From assembly GCA_028564705.1 (NCBI GenBank), contig JAPXFQ010002676.1, forward strand, positions 496,001 to 560,000: a stretch of 64,000 bases of DNA, given 5' to 3'. Made by a program: the position numbers and the translations under genes. Of this stretch, positions 45,620 through 58,847 are shown piece after piece. The first letter of the stretch is position 1. Each line of letters starts with the position of its first letter. The notes beneath the pieces are model-generated. The model made no database searches. It worked only from the letters and a program-made list of their open reading frames with translations, and was not told the origin of the DNA. The DNA comes from Apricaphanius iberus. Its lineage: Eukaryota; Chordata; Actinopteri; Cyprinodontiformes; Aphaniidae.

Positions 45620-47170
45620 GTGATAGTCTCTCCAAACTCGTCCCAGGGCCGAGTTTTTGCCTCAGCGACCATCCGAGCCGCACTCCGCTTGGCCTGCCGG
45701 TACCTATCAGCTGCTTCCGGAGTCCCACAGGCCAAAAAGGCCCGATGGGACTCCTTCTTCAGCTTGACAGCATCCCTCAACGCTGGTGTCCACCAGCGGG
45801 TTCGAGGGTTGCTGCTGCGACAGGCACCGACTACCTTACGGCCACAACTACGGTCAGCCGCTTCGACAATGGAGGCACGGAACATGGCCCATTCGGACTC
45901 AATGTCCCCGCCTCCCCCGGGACGTGTTTGAAGTTCTGCCGGAGGTGAGAGTTGAAACCCCTTCTGACAGGAGACTCCGCCAGACGTTCCCAGCAGACCC
46001 TCACAACAAGTTTGGGCCTGCCAGGTCTGTCCGGCATCCTCCCCCACCACTGGAGCCCACTCACCACCAGGTAGTGGTCGGCGGATAGCTCCGCCCCTCT
46101 CTTCACCCGAGTGTCCAAAACATGCGGCCGCAGGTCCGATGAAACGACAACCAGGTCGATCATCGAGCTGCGGCCTAGGGTGTCCTGGTGCCAAGTGCAC
46201 ACATGAACAACCTTATGCTTGAACACGGTGTTCGTTATGGACAATCCATGACGAGCTCAGAAGTCCAACAACAAAACACCGCTCGGGTTCAGATTGGGGG
46301 GGCCATACCGCCCAACCACGCCTCTCCAGGTCTCACTGTCACTGCCCACGTGAGCGTTGAAATCCCCCAGCAGAATGAGGGAGTCCCCAGAAGGAGCACT
46401 CTCCAGCACCCCCTCCAAGGACTCCAAGAAGGGTGGGTAATCTGAGCTACTGTTCGGTGCATAAGCACAAACAACAGTCAGAACCCGTCCCCCCACCCGT
46501 AGGCGGAGGGAGGCTACCCTCTCATTCACCGGGGTAAACCCCAACGTATAGGCGCCGAGATGGGGGGCAACAAGTATGCCCACCCCAGCTCGGCTTCTCT
46601 CACCGGGGGCAACGCCAGAGTGGAAGAGAGTCCAACCCCTCTCGAGGAGACGGGTTCCAGAGCCAGAGCCATGCGTCGAGGCAAGGCCGACGATGTCCAG
46701 TCGGAACCTCTCAACCTCGCACACCAGCTCCGGCTCCTTCCCCACCAGAGAGGTGACGTTCCACGTCCCAAGAGCCAGCTTCTGCAGCCGAGGATCGGAC
46801 CGCCAAGGTCCCCGCCTTCGGCCACCGGCCATCTTGCACTGCACCCAACCCCTATGGCCCCTCCCACAGCTGGTGAGCTCATGGGAAGGGGGGCCCATGT
46901 TTCCTCTTCGGGCTAAGCCCGGCTGGGCCCCATGGGTAAAGGCCCGGCCACCAGGCTAAAGTGCCCGCGTCCGGACGAGGGAATACTTAGTCCAACGCTG
47001 TCATTCATCATAGGGGTCTTTGGGCTGCACTTTGTCTGATCCCTCACCTAGGACCAGTTTGCCGTGGGTGACCCTACCAGGGGCATAAAGCCCCAGACAA
47101 CATAGCTCCTAGGATCATTGGGACACTCAAACCCCTCCACCGCGGTAAGGTGGCAGCCCAAGGAGGGATA
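45620..47170 (-). mobile_element. Rex3 LINE, second copy, endonuclease half only
   Basis: The element starts at 47170 (ctatccctccttgggctgcc, the same 5' end as the copy at 21491) and reads leftward. It encodes the endonuclease with [32 protein letters not shown] and a SADHYLVV segment, then WWTPALRDAVKLKK. Frames change near 46257 and 45840. It stops near 45620 before the RT domain. As with the first copy, the 5' end is present and the 3' end absent. Confidence 0.82.
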
Positions 47171-47690
47171 GCATATTTGGATAGCAAGGAGAGCAAATTT
47201 TCTCCCTGCCCTTCAGTCTGTCAGCGGTTTCTTTTATGAATCTAATTCAACCAAATTATTATTATTTTTTTCTTTATTAGTGATAACTGTGGGTTTAATT
47301 TCTTGAAGTTATGGACACGAAATTGAGATAAAAAGGAAGAAGGGAAGAAAATAAAGAAGAAAAAACAGGATCGGTAGAAGTGTGAACTGACGATCCAAGA
47401 TAAGGAGGTAAACAAAGAACACAAGAAAACATCCCAGTCCTCCACCTCTGTTGTACGGCAGAGAAGTGGTAAAGCAAAACAAACAAATACACCAATAAAA
47501 CAGATTAACATTAACAAAACGGATCAAGTAATATAAACTAAGAATTACACATTCACTACACACAAAAATGGATGATGAACACAACACCAATGTTTCTGGT
47601 AAGCTCCTGGTATCAACTAACTAATGACGATAACCTCAGCTCAAGATGTGCAGGTACTCACCAATGTCCCCACACCATTGTGTATGTGCG
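47171..47690. other. Non-coding spacer
   Basis: Short overlapping minus-strand frames are rich in F, L and S, from a purine-rich plus strand (aaggaagaagggaagaaaataaagaag). No gene recognised. Confidence 0.4.
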
Positions 47691-48960
47691 AGCATGCTGG
47701 TGTGAATAAGGTTTCCCCATGAACCCCCCCCCCCCCATACACACAAACACACACACACACGCCAGGGAGCCACAGTAAAAGCCGCAGCAGATGTACACCC
47801 TCCGCAGGCCATACCCAGCCAGCCCCTGGACACCCAGATCTACCGGCCCCCGGATCCAGTTACCGCCCCACGCAGAGCGCCGGGACCAGGGGCCCAGCCA
47901 ATGCCGGACACCCCAACCAAATAAACTGACCAGGCAGTGGAATCCACATAACTGGCAGGAGGCCCGAGCACCAAGGACAGTCCCCACAGGCCCACCGAAC
48001 GGCACCAACCTACCTTGCAACCCCGGCAGCCCCATAACAGGTGCCCCAGTCAATCCAAGGAGGATGTCGGCCTGAAACAGCGGCCGCCCACCCAGGACCA
48101 GCCAGGCATGCACCAGGACCAAGCCGGGCCGCATCCGGGTCCCCAGCCCCATGGCCCCAGGCATTGAGAACCACTGTCGACCAGCGGGCAGGGGCATCAG
48201 TCACCGACAGGGAGCGACAGAGGGGAAAAAGATGTACCAGGCCTGAGGGTAGCCAAACACCCAACCTGACAAGTAGACATAGACATACAGAGACAATCAT
48301 ACATACCCTCCCTCCTACAAGCACACATTCTCACCAACACAGGACACCCGAAAAAAGGACACTGTACACTCATTCATACGTCCCATTCATACTCTATACT
48401 CCCAGGCCCAAGGACAGATGCCCAAATAGAGCAACCTGCCGCTACAAACCCCTTGCCCACCAGGATGGGGACAAGCAGACTGCCAAGGCCCCCACACCAG
48501 CAAGAGTAGCCCACCAGCCCAGGTCTCCTACCAGACAGCCTGATATGCCATCCAGCCTCCAACCCAGCCTCTCTCCTCCCGCTCAATTGGGGTGTTGTCG
48601 TGTGTTGTTCTAATGTGCACTTAAACTAGAGGGGTGGGACATGGGAATGCTGCTGGGCACCCCCATCTCCCACCCTGAGCCCTCAGTGTCTGGATGCAGT
48701 TAAGCAGTGGGCACCGGGAACACAGGCGAGGCCCCCTATAAGGGGTACCCAGGGACCCAGGCCGCCACCGGGTAGCGAAGATGGAAACTCCATCCCACAC
48801 ACCAGCGACGTGCCCACGTCCCAAGCCCCTTGTGAATGGTAGAAAGAAGGAGCAGTTGGACATAGGCATTCAGGGATGGGGAGGAAATGACTGGGGTGGC
48901 ACTATTGCGATGATTGCGGCATTGCCCAATGCCGCAATCCAGTTCAAGAGGATTTTTTTT
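47690..48960 (-). repeat. C-rich (minus strand G-rich) block, probably LINE untranslated sequence
   Basis: About 1.3 kb in which the plus strand is very rich in C and A and poor in T. Long open frames occur on both strands (179 codons at 47658-48197 minus, 190 at 48041-48613 plus), but their proline, arginine and glycine make-up reflects base skew. A short palindrome lies at 48912-48939. A related C-rich segment lies at 50340-50755, next to a LINE-like 3' tail. I infer transposon untranslated sequence. Confidence 0.4.
48912..48939. repeat. Perfect 13-bp palindrome
   Basis: gattgcggcattg is mirrored by caatgccgcaatc with a 2-nt centre. At the edge of the C-rich block; could be a structured LINE end. 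Confidence 0.95.
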
Positions 48961-49368
48961 TAGCGATGCATAAGGCAATGTGAACTAATTGCATAGACTT
49001 TGTATCCATGTTAACTTCAACTAAATTTTCCAGCAAGCAAACTGTGAGAGAAGGTGGGATATTACATTTTAGACACTCAATAGGTCTTCACATATCTGGT
49101 ACTAATATTTCTTGACAGGTGGGCAGGACCAAAGAGAAGAATATAATGCTTGTACATTGTAAACAGGTATTAGATGGCGTAAAACCCATCTTGAAAATCC
49201 TTTGGCCTGTTTAATGTACTCTATAAAGGATTTTATATTGCATTAATTGAGATTTTGATTTTTAAGAAATTTAAAGGTACTTAAAGAAATCTGAGACCAG
49301 AGGTTTTGCTCAACCAAATTTAAGTTCAGATTAAAGTTCAGGATCCATTCATTTCTAGTTGCACCAAT

Positions 49369-49731
49369 CTACACCGACAGTTTCTCTAAGTCCGATGACA
49401 ATTTGCAAATGAGTTCCAGAGTGCCGGCCAGATCGCCTCTTGCAGCATCCTGTCTGCATCCTAGCTCACCAAGCATCTGGTTCTGGGTCCTGTCAGCACG
49501 AATTAACGCTTCCCTCTGTTCCTTCAGCTTTCCAATCGCTTCCAGAACGGTCTCCAATCTCAACCGTGTTTCACATCTTTGTTGCTTCATTTTGCGGTAT
49601 ATCCAATAACTGCCCATTCCAATCAGCAGAAACCCGATCACCAGAAACCCGAATAGCCAGATGTCTTCCGCGTCCTCTTGCGAGAGTATTGACAGACACA
49701 GTGCCTGAAACTTAGACCAAGCGTCCAGCAT
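49369..49731 (-). CDS. Intact ORF, one transmembrane segment plus coiled coil, function unknown
   Basis: 120 codons starting MLDAWSKFQALCLSIL. Residues about 23-45 (DIWLFGFLVIGFLLIGMGSY) are a clear membrane segment, followed by a basic stretch (YRKMKQQR) and then a charged, leucine-patterned region to the end that looks like a coiled coil. This organisation and amphipathic regularity are not expected from random DNA. The ORF is uninterrupted, but it sits among repeat-derived sequence and I see no exon partner, poly(A) signal or known family, so it may be a transposon accessory ORF. Confidence 0.45.
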   Translation of the reverse strand: MLDAWSKFQALCLSILSQEDAEDIWLFGFLVIGFLLIGMGSYWIYRKMKQQRCETRLRLETVLEAIGKLKEQREALIRADRTQNQMLGELGCRQDAARGDLAGTLELICKLSSDLEKLSV

Positions 49732-50220
49732 GTAGCCCGCCAGATACGTCGCCGCAGGACACCCCGGTTGCCCCTTACCGGTTCTTCATAGAGTTGAATA
49801 GATTTCATCAATAGCACTCAGAGACCAGCTGTCCATTTCCATCTTTTAGCTTATTCAGTTTTGGTTCTGAGAAAAATGCAAAAAGATATTCCAGATAGAG
49901 GCACAGGACACAGAGAGATGTGGGATGACACACAGAAGAAGGAGGGAGAGAAAAAAAGTGTTCGTCCTATCTGAGAGCCGGAAGAAGAACATACCATTGA
50001 ATACACTTTTAAATCCCTCAGCACCACACGATGGAATTGCAGAGCAGACTCCACAAAAAGTCTCAAAGAAAATTGCACGGCAATTAGAGATATGTTAGCC
50101 AAAATATCTTATAATAGACTGTGATGAGAAAACACAAACCAAACTCAAAGCTGCTGCATTGGTCACAAAAGTGGATAAACTGGAGACGGTAATGATGACA
50201 ATGGTGTGGGACCAGGTACT
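49732..50220. other. Repeat-like non-coding, no call
   Basis: Purine-rich. Around 50152-50215 the plus strand reads AAALVTKVDKLETVMMTMVWDQ-like, reminiscent of a retroelement ORF1 coiled coil, but stops surround it. Confidence 0.3.
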
Positions 50221-50760
50221 AAATCAAATCAAATCAAATTTATTTATAAGGTACTTTTCATACATAAACAGTAACACAAAGTGCCTTATACAGGCTAAAA
50301 ACAAAAGCAAAAAAAACATTAAGAACAGCGGAAAGAAAAGATCCACCCCTCCCGCACATATCCACACCCCAAAACAAGCCCACATTCACACCAACACACA
50401 CTCAAAACCAACATACACTCACACCAACACGCCGGAACATCAGTACTCACACACACACACATGCTCAACCCCACTTATACTAGCTGACACTAGAGAGACA
50501 TGGCTGGGCACCGACATATTGGTGAGAGAAGGCCACGTTTGGGGGCCAACCACACCCAGGGAGACCCTGACCACCGGGAGCATCGCCGCTGAGGACCAAT
50601 CCGGCCACGGCAGACCGAGGGCCCCACACCAAGGGCCAGGGGCTCACCAGTCACCCAGGCCAGAGGCCTCCGCGATACAGCTCCCCCACCGGCCAGCCAG
50701 ACATCGCACCCGGTGTGGCCGTCCCCCAAGAGGAGAAACTGGAGCTAACGCTGGGTGAAA
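50221..50760 (-). mobile_element. LINE 3' end (tail plus C-rich untranslated part)
   Basis: Starts with three copies of aaatc followed by aaatttatttataaggtacttttcat and acacaaagtgccttata, a fish LINE-type tail read on the minus strand with a short 3' microsatellite. The C-rich stretch 50340-50755 behind it would be the untranslated region. The open frames on either strand here are compositional. Confidence 0.5.
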
Positions 50761-50884
50761 ATCATAAAACAAAATCATAAAACAGAACAAAACTTAAAAC
50801 ACAACAAAACTTTGGTAAAATAAGGTAAGAACTAAACTGAATCACTAAAATAAATAAGAAGTAATAAATAAATAGTAAATAAAT

Positions 50885-50925
50885 CTTGTTGCCTTAAATC
50901 TACTACATAGATTTAAGGCAACAAG
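50885..50925. repeat. Perfect 18-bp hairpin with 5-nt loop
   Basis: The arms at 50885-50902 and 50908-50925 (cttgttgccttaaatcta and its exact complement) surround the loop ctaca. Confidence 0.97.
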
Positions 50926-52480
50926 TGACCGACTCCAAAAAAGTGATATGGATTTGACACTCTAAGAGAATCGTTTTCAGAGCTCGAAGAATCAGCACGC
51001 GAGGTCAGTGTGACACAAAACTATCAGTTTGACACTCAGTGGGTGAGAATGTTGGGTCACACGCACAGCCATCAGGTGGCGCTACTCTGCTCTAGCGGAC
51101 GTCTATAAATACAGCCCGCTTCCATGCTTCTTCTGCGTTCTGTCAGCCGGGGAGCAACACAAGATCATCTCCAACCATCTTCCTTTGCTGCCGGAGGGAG
51201 GCAGAAACCTGCTCCAAAGGAACCCAAAGACCACTCCACGTGAATCTTGAACATTGATAAACTTTGACGTTGTTTATCCCCAGAGCCCGACGAAACCTCT
51301 CTGAGTTTCAGGCTACTGTCCGCTGAGAAAGGGGACCTGTGAACCACATGTGCTGAGAGCCGAACCAACTAGAATCCGCATTTAGCCACCAAGCAAATAA
51401 GAGGTGAATGCCGAACTGGAGAGCTCCATAAAGGTACTGTTAAAAAGGTGAACGCCGATCGCCACACAGCCGTCCAGAAGAAGCCAGAGCCAGGAGCTTC
51501 CCACCGCTGCTAGCCAGATTAGCGACTCTTGTTAGCCTGCTAGCTAACACTCCCTGGAGAATTCCCCTTTTCTGATCGACGAGCAGCAAGTCGGAGGACT
51601 TTAAACGTTCTATATGGTCTGTTTGGGCAGAGGCAAATTAGTTAGGAAAGCTAGTTTTAAAGGTGTTTCTTTTCCTTTTCTTTTTAACGTTTTAAATATC
51701 ATGTGCTATCTTTGAGCAAACCAGGCCTCGGCCTGAATTTTTAATCTGGGCCTTTAAAAGCCTTTTCCCCGACAAAGAGTCGTTTTAAATCCTGTAATTT
51801 GAGCTACTCAATTAGACAGGAGTTTTTCCTTTTTTGTATAATGTTTAAGAAATGTATTTGAGCCACTCTAAACACCCCATGTGCGTCGCAGAGAGCTACA
51901 GCTAAACAAGCCCACGTGTTTTGTTAAGACCGACGTCTCCTAAATAAAGATCGCTATTAATGGTTCGACAGAACTTGGTTTAAAAATAGATTGTTTAAGA
52001 ACAGAAACTAATTCGATCAAAATATGGGAATTAGATTGTTTTACTGTCGTGATCATTCCATGAATTAAGTAATTCTCCAAAGGTTAATTACTCTTATCAA
52101 GAGAACACTTAAACAAACATTTCTTGATCCAAAGAAAGTTAAATTTGGTTTTATTGGTTTACATATAAATCAATGCTGCTAAATTTGTTAAACTAATCAA
52201 AATTAGTTTAAACAAATTCAGCTTTCCTTCCAGCATAAATCAGAATCTAAGGTTCTCTTTTTATTACATTATTCATCTTTTTGTGTTCTTTTATTTTAAC
52301 TAATCCCTTATTTTAATAAGTTGTGTGTTCTTTTTCTAATGTGGTGATTAAAATGTTTTTCTTTGCTTTCTGTAAATAAATCTTGTGTTTGGAAAGTAAT
52401 GGTTGTCATTTATTGTTCAACACACACACTGCAATGTTTATGTTCATTAAACGGTAAAGAATCCATTCGTTCAGATTATG
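50926..52480 (+). other. LTR- or promoter-like non-coding region
   Basis: Contains a TATA-like tctataaatacag at about 51103 followed by a C/G-richer leader with many gctag words, then a T-rich tail. It reads like the LTR and leader of a retroelement, but I could not find matching ends or coding parts. Confidence 0.3.
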
Positions 52481-52616
52481 AGACTGATATAGACATTTGG
52501 CTATTAAAATAGTTGCTCCTGAAATAATGATAACTTTCCATAAATTATTAATTGTATTGACTGCCATAAGCAGTCCCTTGACTATTAATAGCCAAGAAGT
52601 TATATTTTTGGTATTA

Positions 52617-52856
52617 ACCCCAACAACAAAAAGAAAGAGATTTTCAGTTGAGTCTGCTGATGACAGTGAAGTGGTTTTTGATTATAGCGGTCAGAAATTT
52701 AAAATTGAAACATATTACGTCATCATTGACAGACTTTGTTCATGCCCATCCAAGCGCATAGAAGCCTACACACATGTGTGTAACCTCTTTGGGGTTTTAT
52801 TTGAGAGGCAATGTGATGATTGTGATGAGCGTGTAAGAGCTGCTAAACTTAGCTCC
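52617..52856 (+). pseudogene. hAT transposase fragment (ZMYM1/TTF-type)
   Basis: Within an open frame of 129 codons, the stretch TTKRKRFSVESADDSE ... KFKIETYYVIIDRL ... RIEAYTHVCNLFGVL follows a pattern I know from the part of hAT transposases between the catalytic core and the dimerisation domain in ZMYM1-like proteins. Upstream residues are not convincing, and the C-terminal dimerisation motif is absent. Confidence 0.5.
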
Positions 52857-53656
52857 AGTATTTATTTTTTTTATATTGTCTTCTAAAGAGAATTTGTGTC
52901 ACAGATGTGAAACAATTTTCCTTCAGGTGCTGCCTTTAAAAATAAAAAAGCTGCAAATTGTTGTGGAGGGATAATTGGCAGATTTCAAATTGTTTGTGTT
53001 AGACTAATAACCTGATTTCCCTGTTGAATTCTGAGGAGACAGTATCACTTCTGCTTAAAATGAGCTGAGGAACAAAATGTTTCTTGATGTGTTGTCTTCT
53101 GTGATAGTTCTATCAATTCAATACATTTCTATTGGGAATAAGTGTTGTTAAATAAACGATGGTTTGAAAGTGGTTGCTTAGTCATTCATTTTTGTGAAAA
53201 TGGAGAATGTAGTGAGTCAATTTTACCAGATTATACAGATGCTGATGTGTTTTGTTTTCATAGCACAATATGTGAGGGAATGTCTTTGATAGGGGACATG
53301 GTGGTGCATTTGTAGTTTCATGTAGTTTAATTTAAAGATTGATTAATCAAAGACACCTGATGATAGTTACAATTTGAAGTATTGAGTATATATTACTGTA
53401 ATATATTCTGTATATGACCATATAATGGTGATACTGTGGTCGTGATGATTGGGCCCTTGAATATTGTTGCCCATGATACAACAAAGTGTTAATCTGGCCC
53501 TGCTGATAGTGTAAATAAACAAGCTTAGATGCTTCTCAAGTAGATAATTTCTGAAACATTATCTCATGAAAACTATTCGGTACTCACAGCTTTATGTTAA
53601 TGGACAATGACATGTCTCTGCCATGTTTTTAGTTGTGTTTGTGGAAAGAGGAACTA
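52857..53656. other. Non-coding, nothing recognised
   Basis: AT-rich spacer between the hAT fragment and the next Tc1 element. Confidence 0.45.
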
Positions 53657-55233
<1,577 letters not shown>

Positions 55234-55471
55234 TAAATACAGGTCAGAGAGAGGCAATATCTGAGGGAGGAGATTGTAAAAGTGTTAGGCCAACACTATA
55301 TCCCTTCTTCTCTGATTTTTCAGAACATCTTTCCTTTGGAGCTCCAACTATTTGTTTGCCTAGAACTAACAGGCAGTTGTTTGTCTGCTTCATAAACTAG
55401 ACGCCTTGATTGTCATCAGACATACTGTTTAGTTTTGTAGCAGAGGGCTGTAATAGTCAGCTTTCTCACAC

Positions 55472-55667
55472 CTGTTGGGGTTAAGTACAATGAAGCTCCT
55501 TCTCCATAAGTCACATCAAACTGACAGACCAGCAGCCCAGACACATCGCTGCCATAAAGCACACCATTTTGACTTTTGTGTTGATCAAAATTATCCGCTG
55601 CTTCATAAAATGACCCCATTTGTTCATTGTCTGGTGCTTCACTACCCTCAACTAACCCCATTGTTGT
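55472..55667 (-). CDS. Isolated exon-like segment, unknown protein
   Basis: On the minus strand a T-rich tract and acceptor (caaatcag) open a 196-bp frame that ends at a donor (caacag|gtgtga). The 65 encoded residues, beginning TTMGLVEGSEAPDNEQMGSF and including GVLYGSDVSGLLVCQFDVTYG, have the composition of a real folded protein. I do not recognise the family and saw no partner exon. It may be an orphaned exon of a decayed gene. Confidence 0.3.
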
Positions 55668-56331
55668 CTGATTTGAAAAAAAACATTTTGTCACAATGTT
55701 TGACGTAGACATTCCCTGAACTATTTTTATTACTATGTATCTTGACACTACCTGCATTTGGTTTTATCCTTTATGTAAAGCAACCTCAGCATCATGAAAG
55801 GTGCTATATTTGCATGTCCCATCATTGTGTTGGCTTCCATTAAGGTGAGCTCAGTTAGATCCTTTTGCATAAATACAAATATAGTCTGACCTTCGACCTT
55901 GTATCAACTAAAGGTACACTGCATCACTTTCATGTCCTAAAAAAATGAAATACAGAAAAAGACTACTGTCAGATGTTAGTTCACAGGCATGATTTAACAT
56001 TTCAATAAAATGTCACACAAAAACTGTCATGAAATTCAGTTTTTTTATGTTTTTAACAATGTTTCTGGTTTTCTTTAGTTAAATTTTTTTATCATTGCTG
56101 CTTCTTTGTGCTTAGCTTTTGTGATTCTTTGCTTTCCATCTTTGTTATCTCCTCCGTAACTGGATATTTGTCTCTGAACTTTTTCAATGCCTGTGCAATA
56201 AAAATGTCAGTTATCTGCTTTGCATTGTGATTTGTAATTTCATCTAAGCTCACACTGGTTGGTGGAATCCATAGTTTAGCCTAAGCATTTGCTTTCTGAA
56301 CGGTAATGGCTCTTCACTGAAACAATTGAAT

Positions 56332-56332
56332 A

Positions 56333-56373
<41 letters not shown>
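56332..56373 (+). repeat. (ATT)n microsatellite
   Basis: About 13 uninterrupted ATT units. Confidence 0.97.
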
Positions 56374-56374
<1 letters not shown>

Positions 56375-57459
56375 TATTTTTTCCAAATTATATCCAACAG
56401 ATCAGGGATTAGAAACCTTTTAAAATAAGATAGAAAAATTTGTTAAGGCTCCTATAAAGTAAAATTTGTCTAAAACCTAAACTAACTTTATATTTTTAGT
56501 TTATATGGCATGCAGCCATAGGTTTTGGATCCCTGGGAAAAATGACATTTGTAAATATGAATATAAAGTAAAATATACAAAGTGTTATGGATTCAATAAA
56601 CCCATGTTAAATACAGTTGTTGAAGTTGTGATGTTATGTTTCATCACACCTTTTAATGTTAATCATATCAACTAATATTTAACTGTTGGATATGTTTTGC
56701 AGTTATAAAATACACATTTTCATACTGCTTTATCTGGACACAACAAAAGCCTTGTCTAACTACATACTCTGGGGCAACCAACCATATGACGAGCTCACCC
56801 ACTTGAGATGGTCCCAGCTGGTCTGATCCCTGGTCCCCGAATAAATCCAAGTGGGGCCAAGTAGAGCCGGGCCAAGTAGGTACTAGTGGAGAAACCATTA
56901 GACTGGCTAAGCTAATTTCTCGAGATCGAAGACATCCTCTTTTTCAAGTACTTTCCCTATTGCCTTCCTGAAGATGCTTAAGAACAACTAAATTCAGGAG
57001 TAATTTTTCAGGTTCTACCTTCTTTCTCTAGGAGTACCACTTTTTAATAAATGCTCTTAACAGACTTCTACATGTGCTGTCCCTATAGTCTGTCTGTTTG
57101 ATATAGAATTGTTGTACCATAAACTCATTGAATTGAAAAATCTTATCTTTTTGCCAATGTGATTGTATACCGACTATGAATTGGAACCATTGAAGGATAG
57201 GGGTGTGCTTTATTTTTTTGATGAATGAGATATGGAATTATGTGGCTTTTGTATTGTATGAAATGCTTCTTTTCTTCTCTTTTATTAAAGGTTTTGTGGC
57301 TGTCATGGAAATCTGCGTGTCTGAGAAGCCTTGGGTGTGAGAATAAGACAAGGTATCAGCTATGTTCGTACATAGTTTATTTTACATGCATGGAGGACCT
57401 CCTGCTGAGAACCCCGGAGCTTCAGCACAGATGCATGGGTATATATAGTAGGGCAAGAC

Positions 57460-58775
57460 AAGGCAATTTTATATAGCACACTTTCAACACAAGGCAATTC
57501 AAGGTTCTTTACATGATTCCGTGATAATGATACCAAATACATGATTACAGAAGCATGATTAGAAAAACAGAACCATATAGGTTTAACAGATAGACACAAT
57601 CAATCAATAAGAAAAGATGATGTAAGGAACACATTTATTCAATATAGATTAAAAACAGATAAAACACAATTGGTTAAAAAGGAAAATAAAAAATAACAAT
57701 AAAACTTAAACCACGAGAATCAAATCGTGATCAGAAAGCGAAATTTAGGGCTAAAAGGCAGTTCTGAATAGTAGAGTTTTAATCTAGTAGGAGTATTTTA
57801 AAGTCTATTCTCTGGGCTATAGGGAGCCAGTGTAAGCACTAGGGTGTTGTGTCCTACTTTCCTAGTTCTAGTAATAACACGGGCAGAAGCATTCTGGATT
57901 AGCTGCAGTTGTCTGATTGCTTTTTTAGGTAGACCTGTGAGGACACTGTTGCAGTAATCAATCCGACTAAAGATAAATGCATGGATCAGTTTTTCAAGGT
58001 CCTTCTGTGACGTCAGTCCTACAATCCTAGAAATGTTTTTCAGGTGATAGAAGGCATACCTTGTTATTGCCTTTATGTGACCCTGAAGGTTCAGGTCTGA
58101 GTCCATTATTACACCTAGATTATGGGCCTGATGAGTAGTTTTTAGTTGTATTAGCTGAAGCTGTGTGCTGACTCTGGATCGTTCCTCCTTAGGTCCAAAA
58201 ATAATTACTTCTGTTTTGTTTCTGTTTAGCTGGAGAAAGTTAAGGGACATCCAGTCGTTGATTTGTTCTATGCATTCATTTAAGGTCTGGATAGAATCAA
58301 AGTCACCTGGTGACAATGTAATGTATAGCTGTGTGTCTTCTGCCTAGTTATGGTAACTTATCTGATTGGCTGCTATAATCTTGGTTAGTGGGAACATATA
58401 GATATTGAACAGGAGGGTCCCAGGATGGAGCCCTGGGGGACGCCACATGTGATTTCTGTTTGTTCTGATGATAAATTTGCAATGGATACAAAGAACTGCC
58501 TATGCTTGAGGTAAGACTCAAACCATTGAAGTGCTGTACCAGTGAGTCCGACCCAGCTCTCCAATCGTTCCAGTAATATTTTGTGATCAACAGTGTCAAA
58601 CGCTGCACTGAGGTCCAACAGAACCACAACTGTGGTTCTGCCGCTGTCTGTATTTATGTTGATGTCATTGAAAACTTTGACGAGGGCAGTCTCAGTGCTG
58701 TGATTGACACGGAAACCAGATTGAAAATTATCTAAGGAGTCGTTCATTGTCAGGAATGTATTCAACTGTTGTAGT
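57460..58775 (-). mobile_element. L2-type LINE, 5'-truncated, dead
   Basis: Reading leftward from 58775: RT blocks LDNFQSGFRVNHSTETALVK, VVVLLDLSAAFDTVDH, TCGVPQGSILGP and [13 protein letters not shown], then [15 protein letters not shown], and finally the 3' tail ending near 57460 (cttgccttgtcttgccc on the minus strand). The catalytic Y/FADD site reads stop-Ala-Glu-Asp: a TAG has replaced the aromatic codon and the first Asp is Glu. A frame change lies between 58316 and 58385. Confidence 0.88.
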
Positions 58776-58847
58776 CATTCACACCCTAAGGAATCAGCTT
58801 CTGACCGATCTTTACGTCATACAGATGATTTCATACATAATCAAATA

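Larger units (their letters stand above)
55236..57459. other. Mostly non-coding; one exon-like segment
   Basis: AT-rich apart from the exon-like segment at 55472-55667 and the ATT microsatellite at 56332-56373. No gene model could be built. Confidence 0.4.

Noticed and set aside
47658..48197. 179-codon minus-strand ORF
   Set aside because: Same skewed block; glycine and leucine runs reflect G-rich sequence, not a protein.
48041..48613. 190-codon plus-strand ORF
   Set aside because: Proline, arginine and threonine composition follows the C-rich base skew, the opposite strand is equally open, and no domain is visible.
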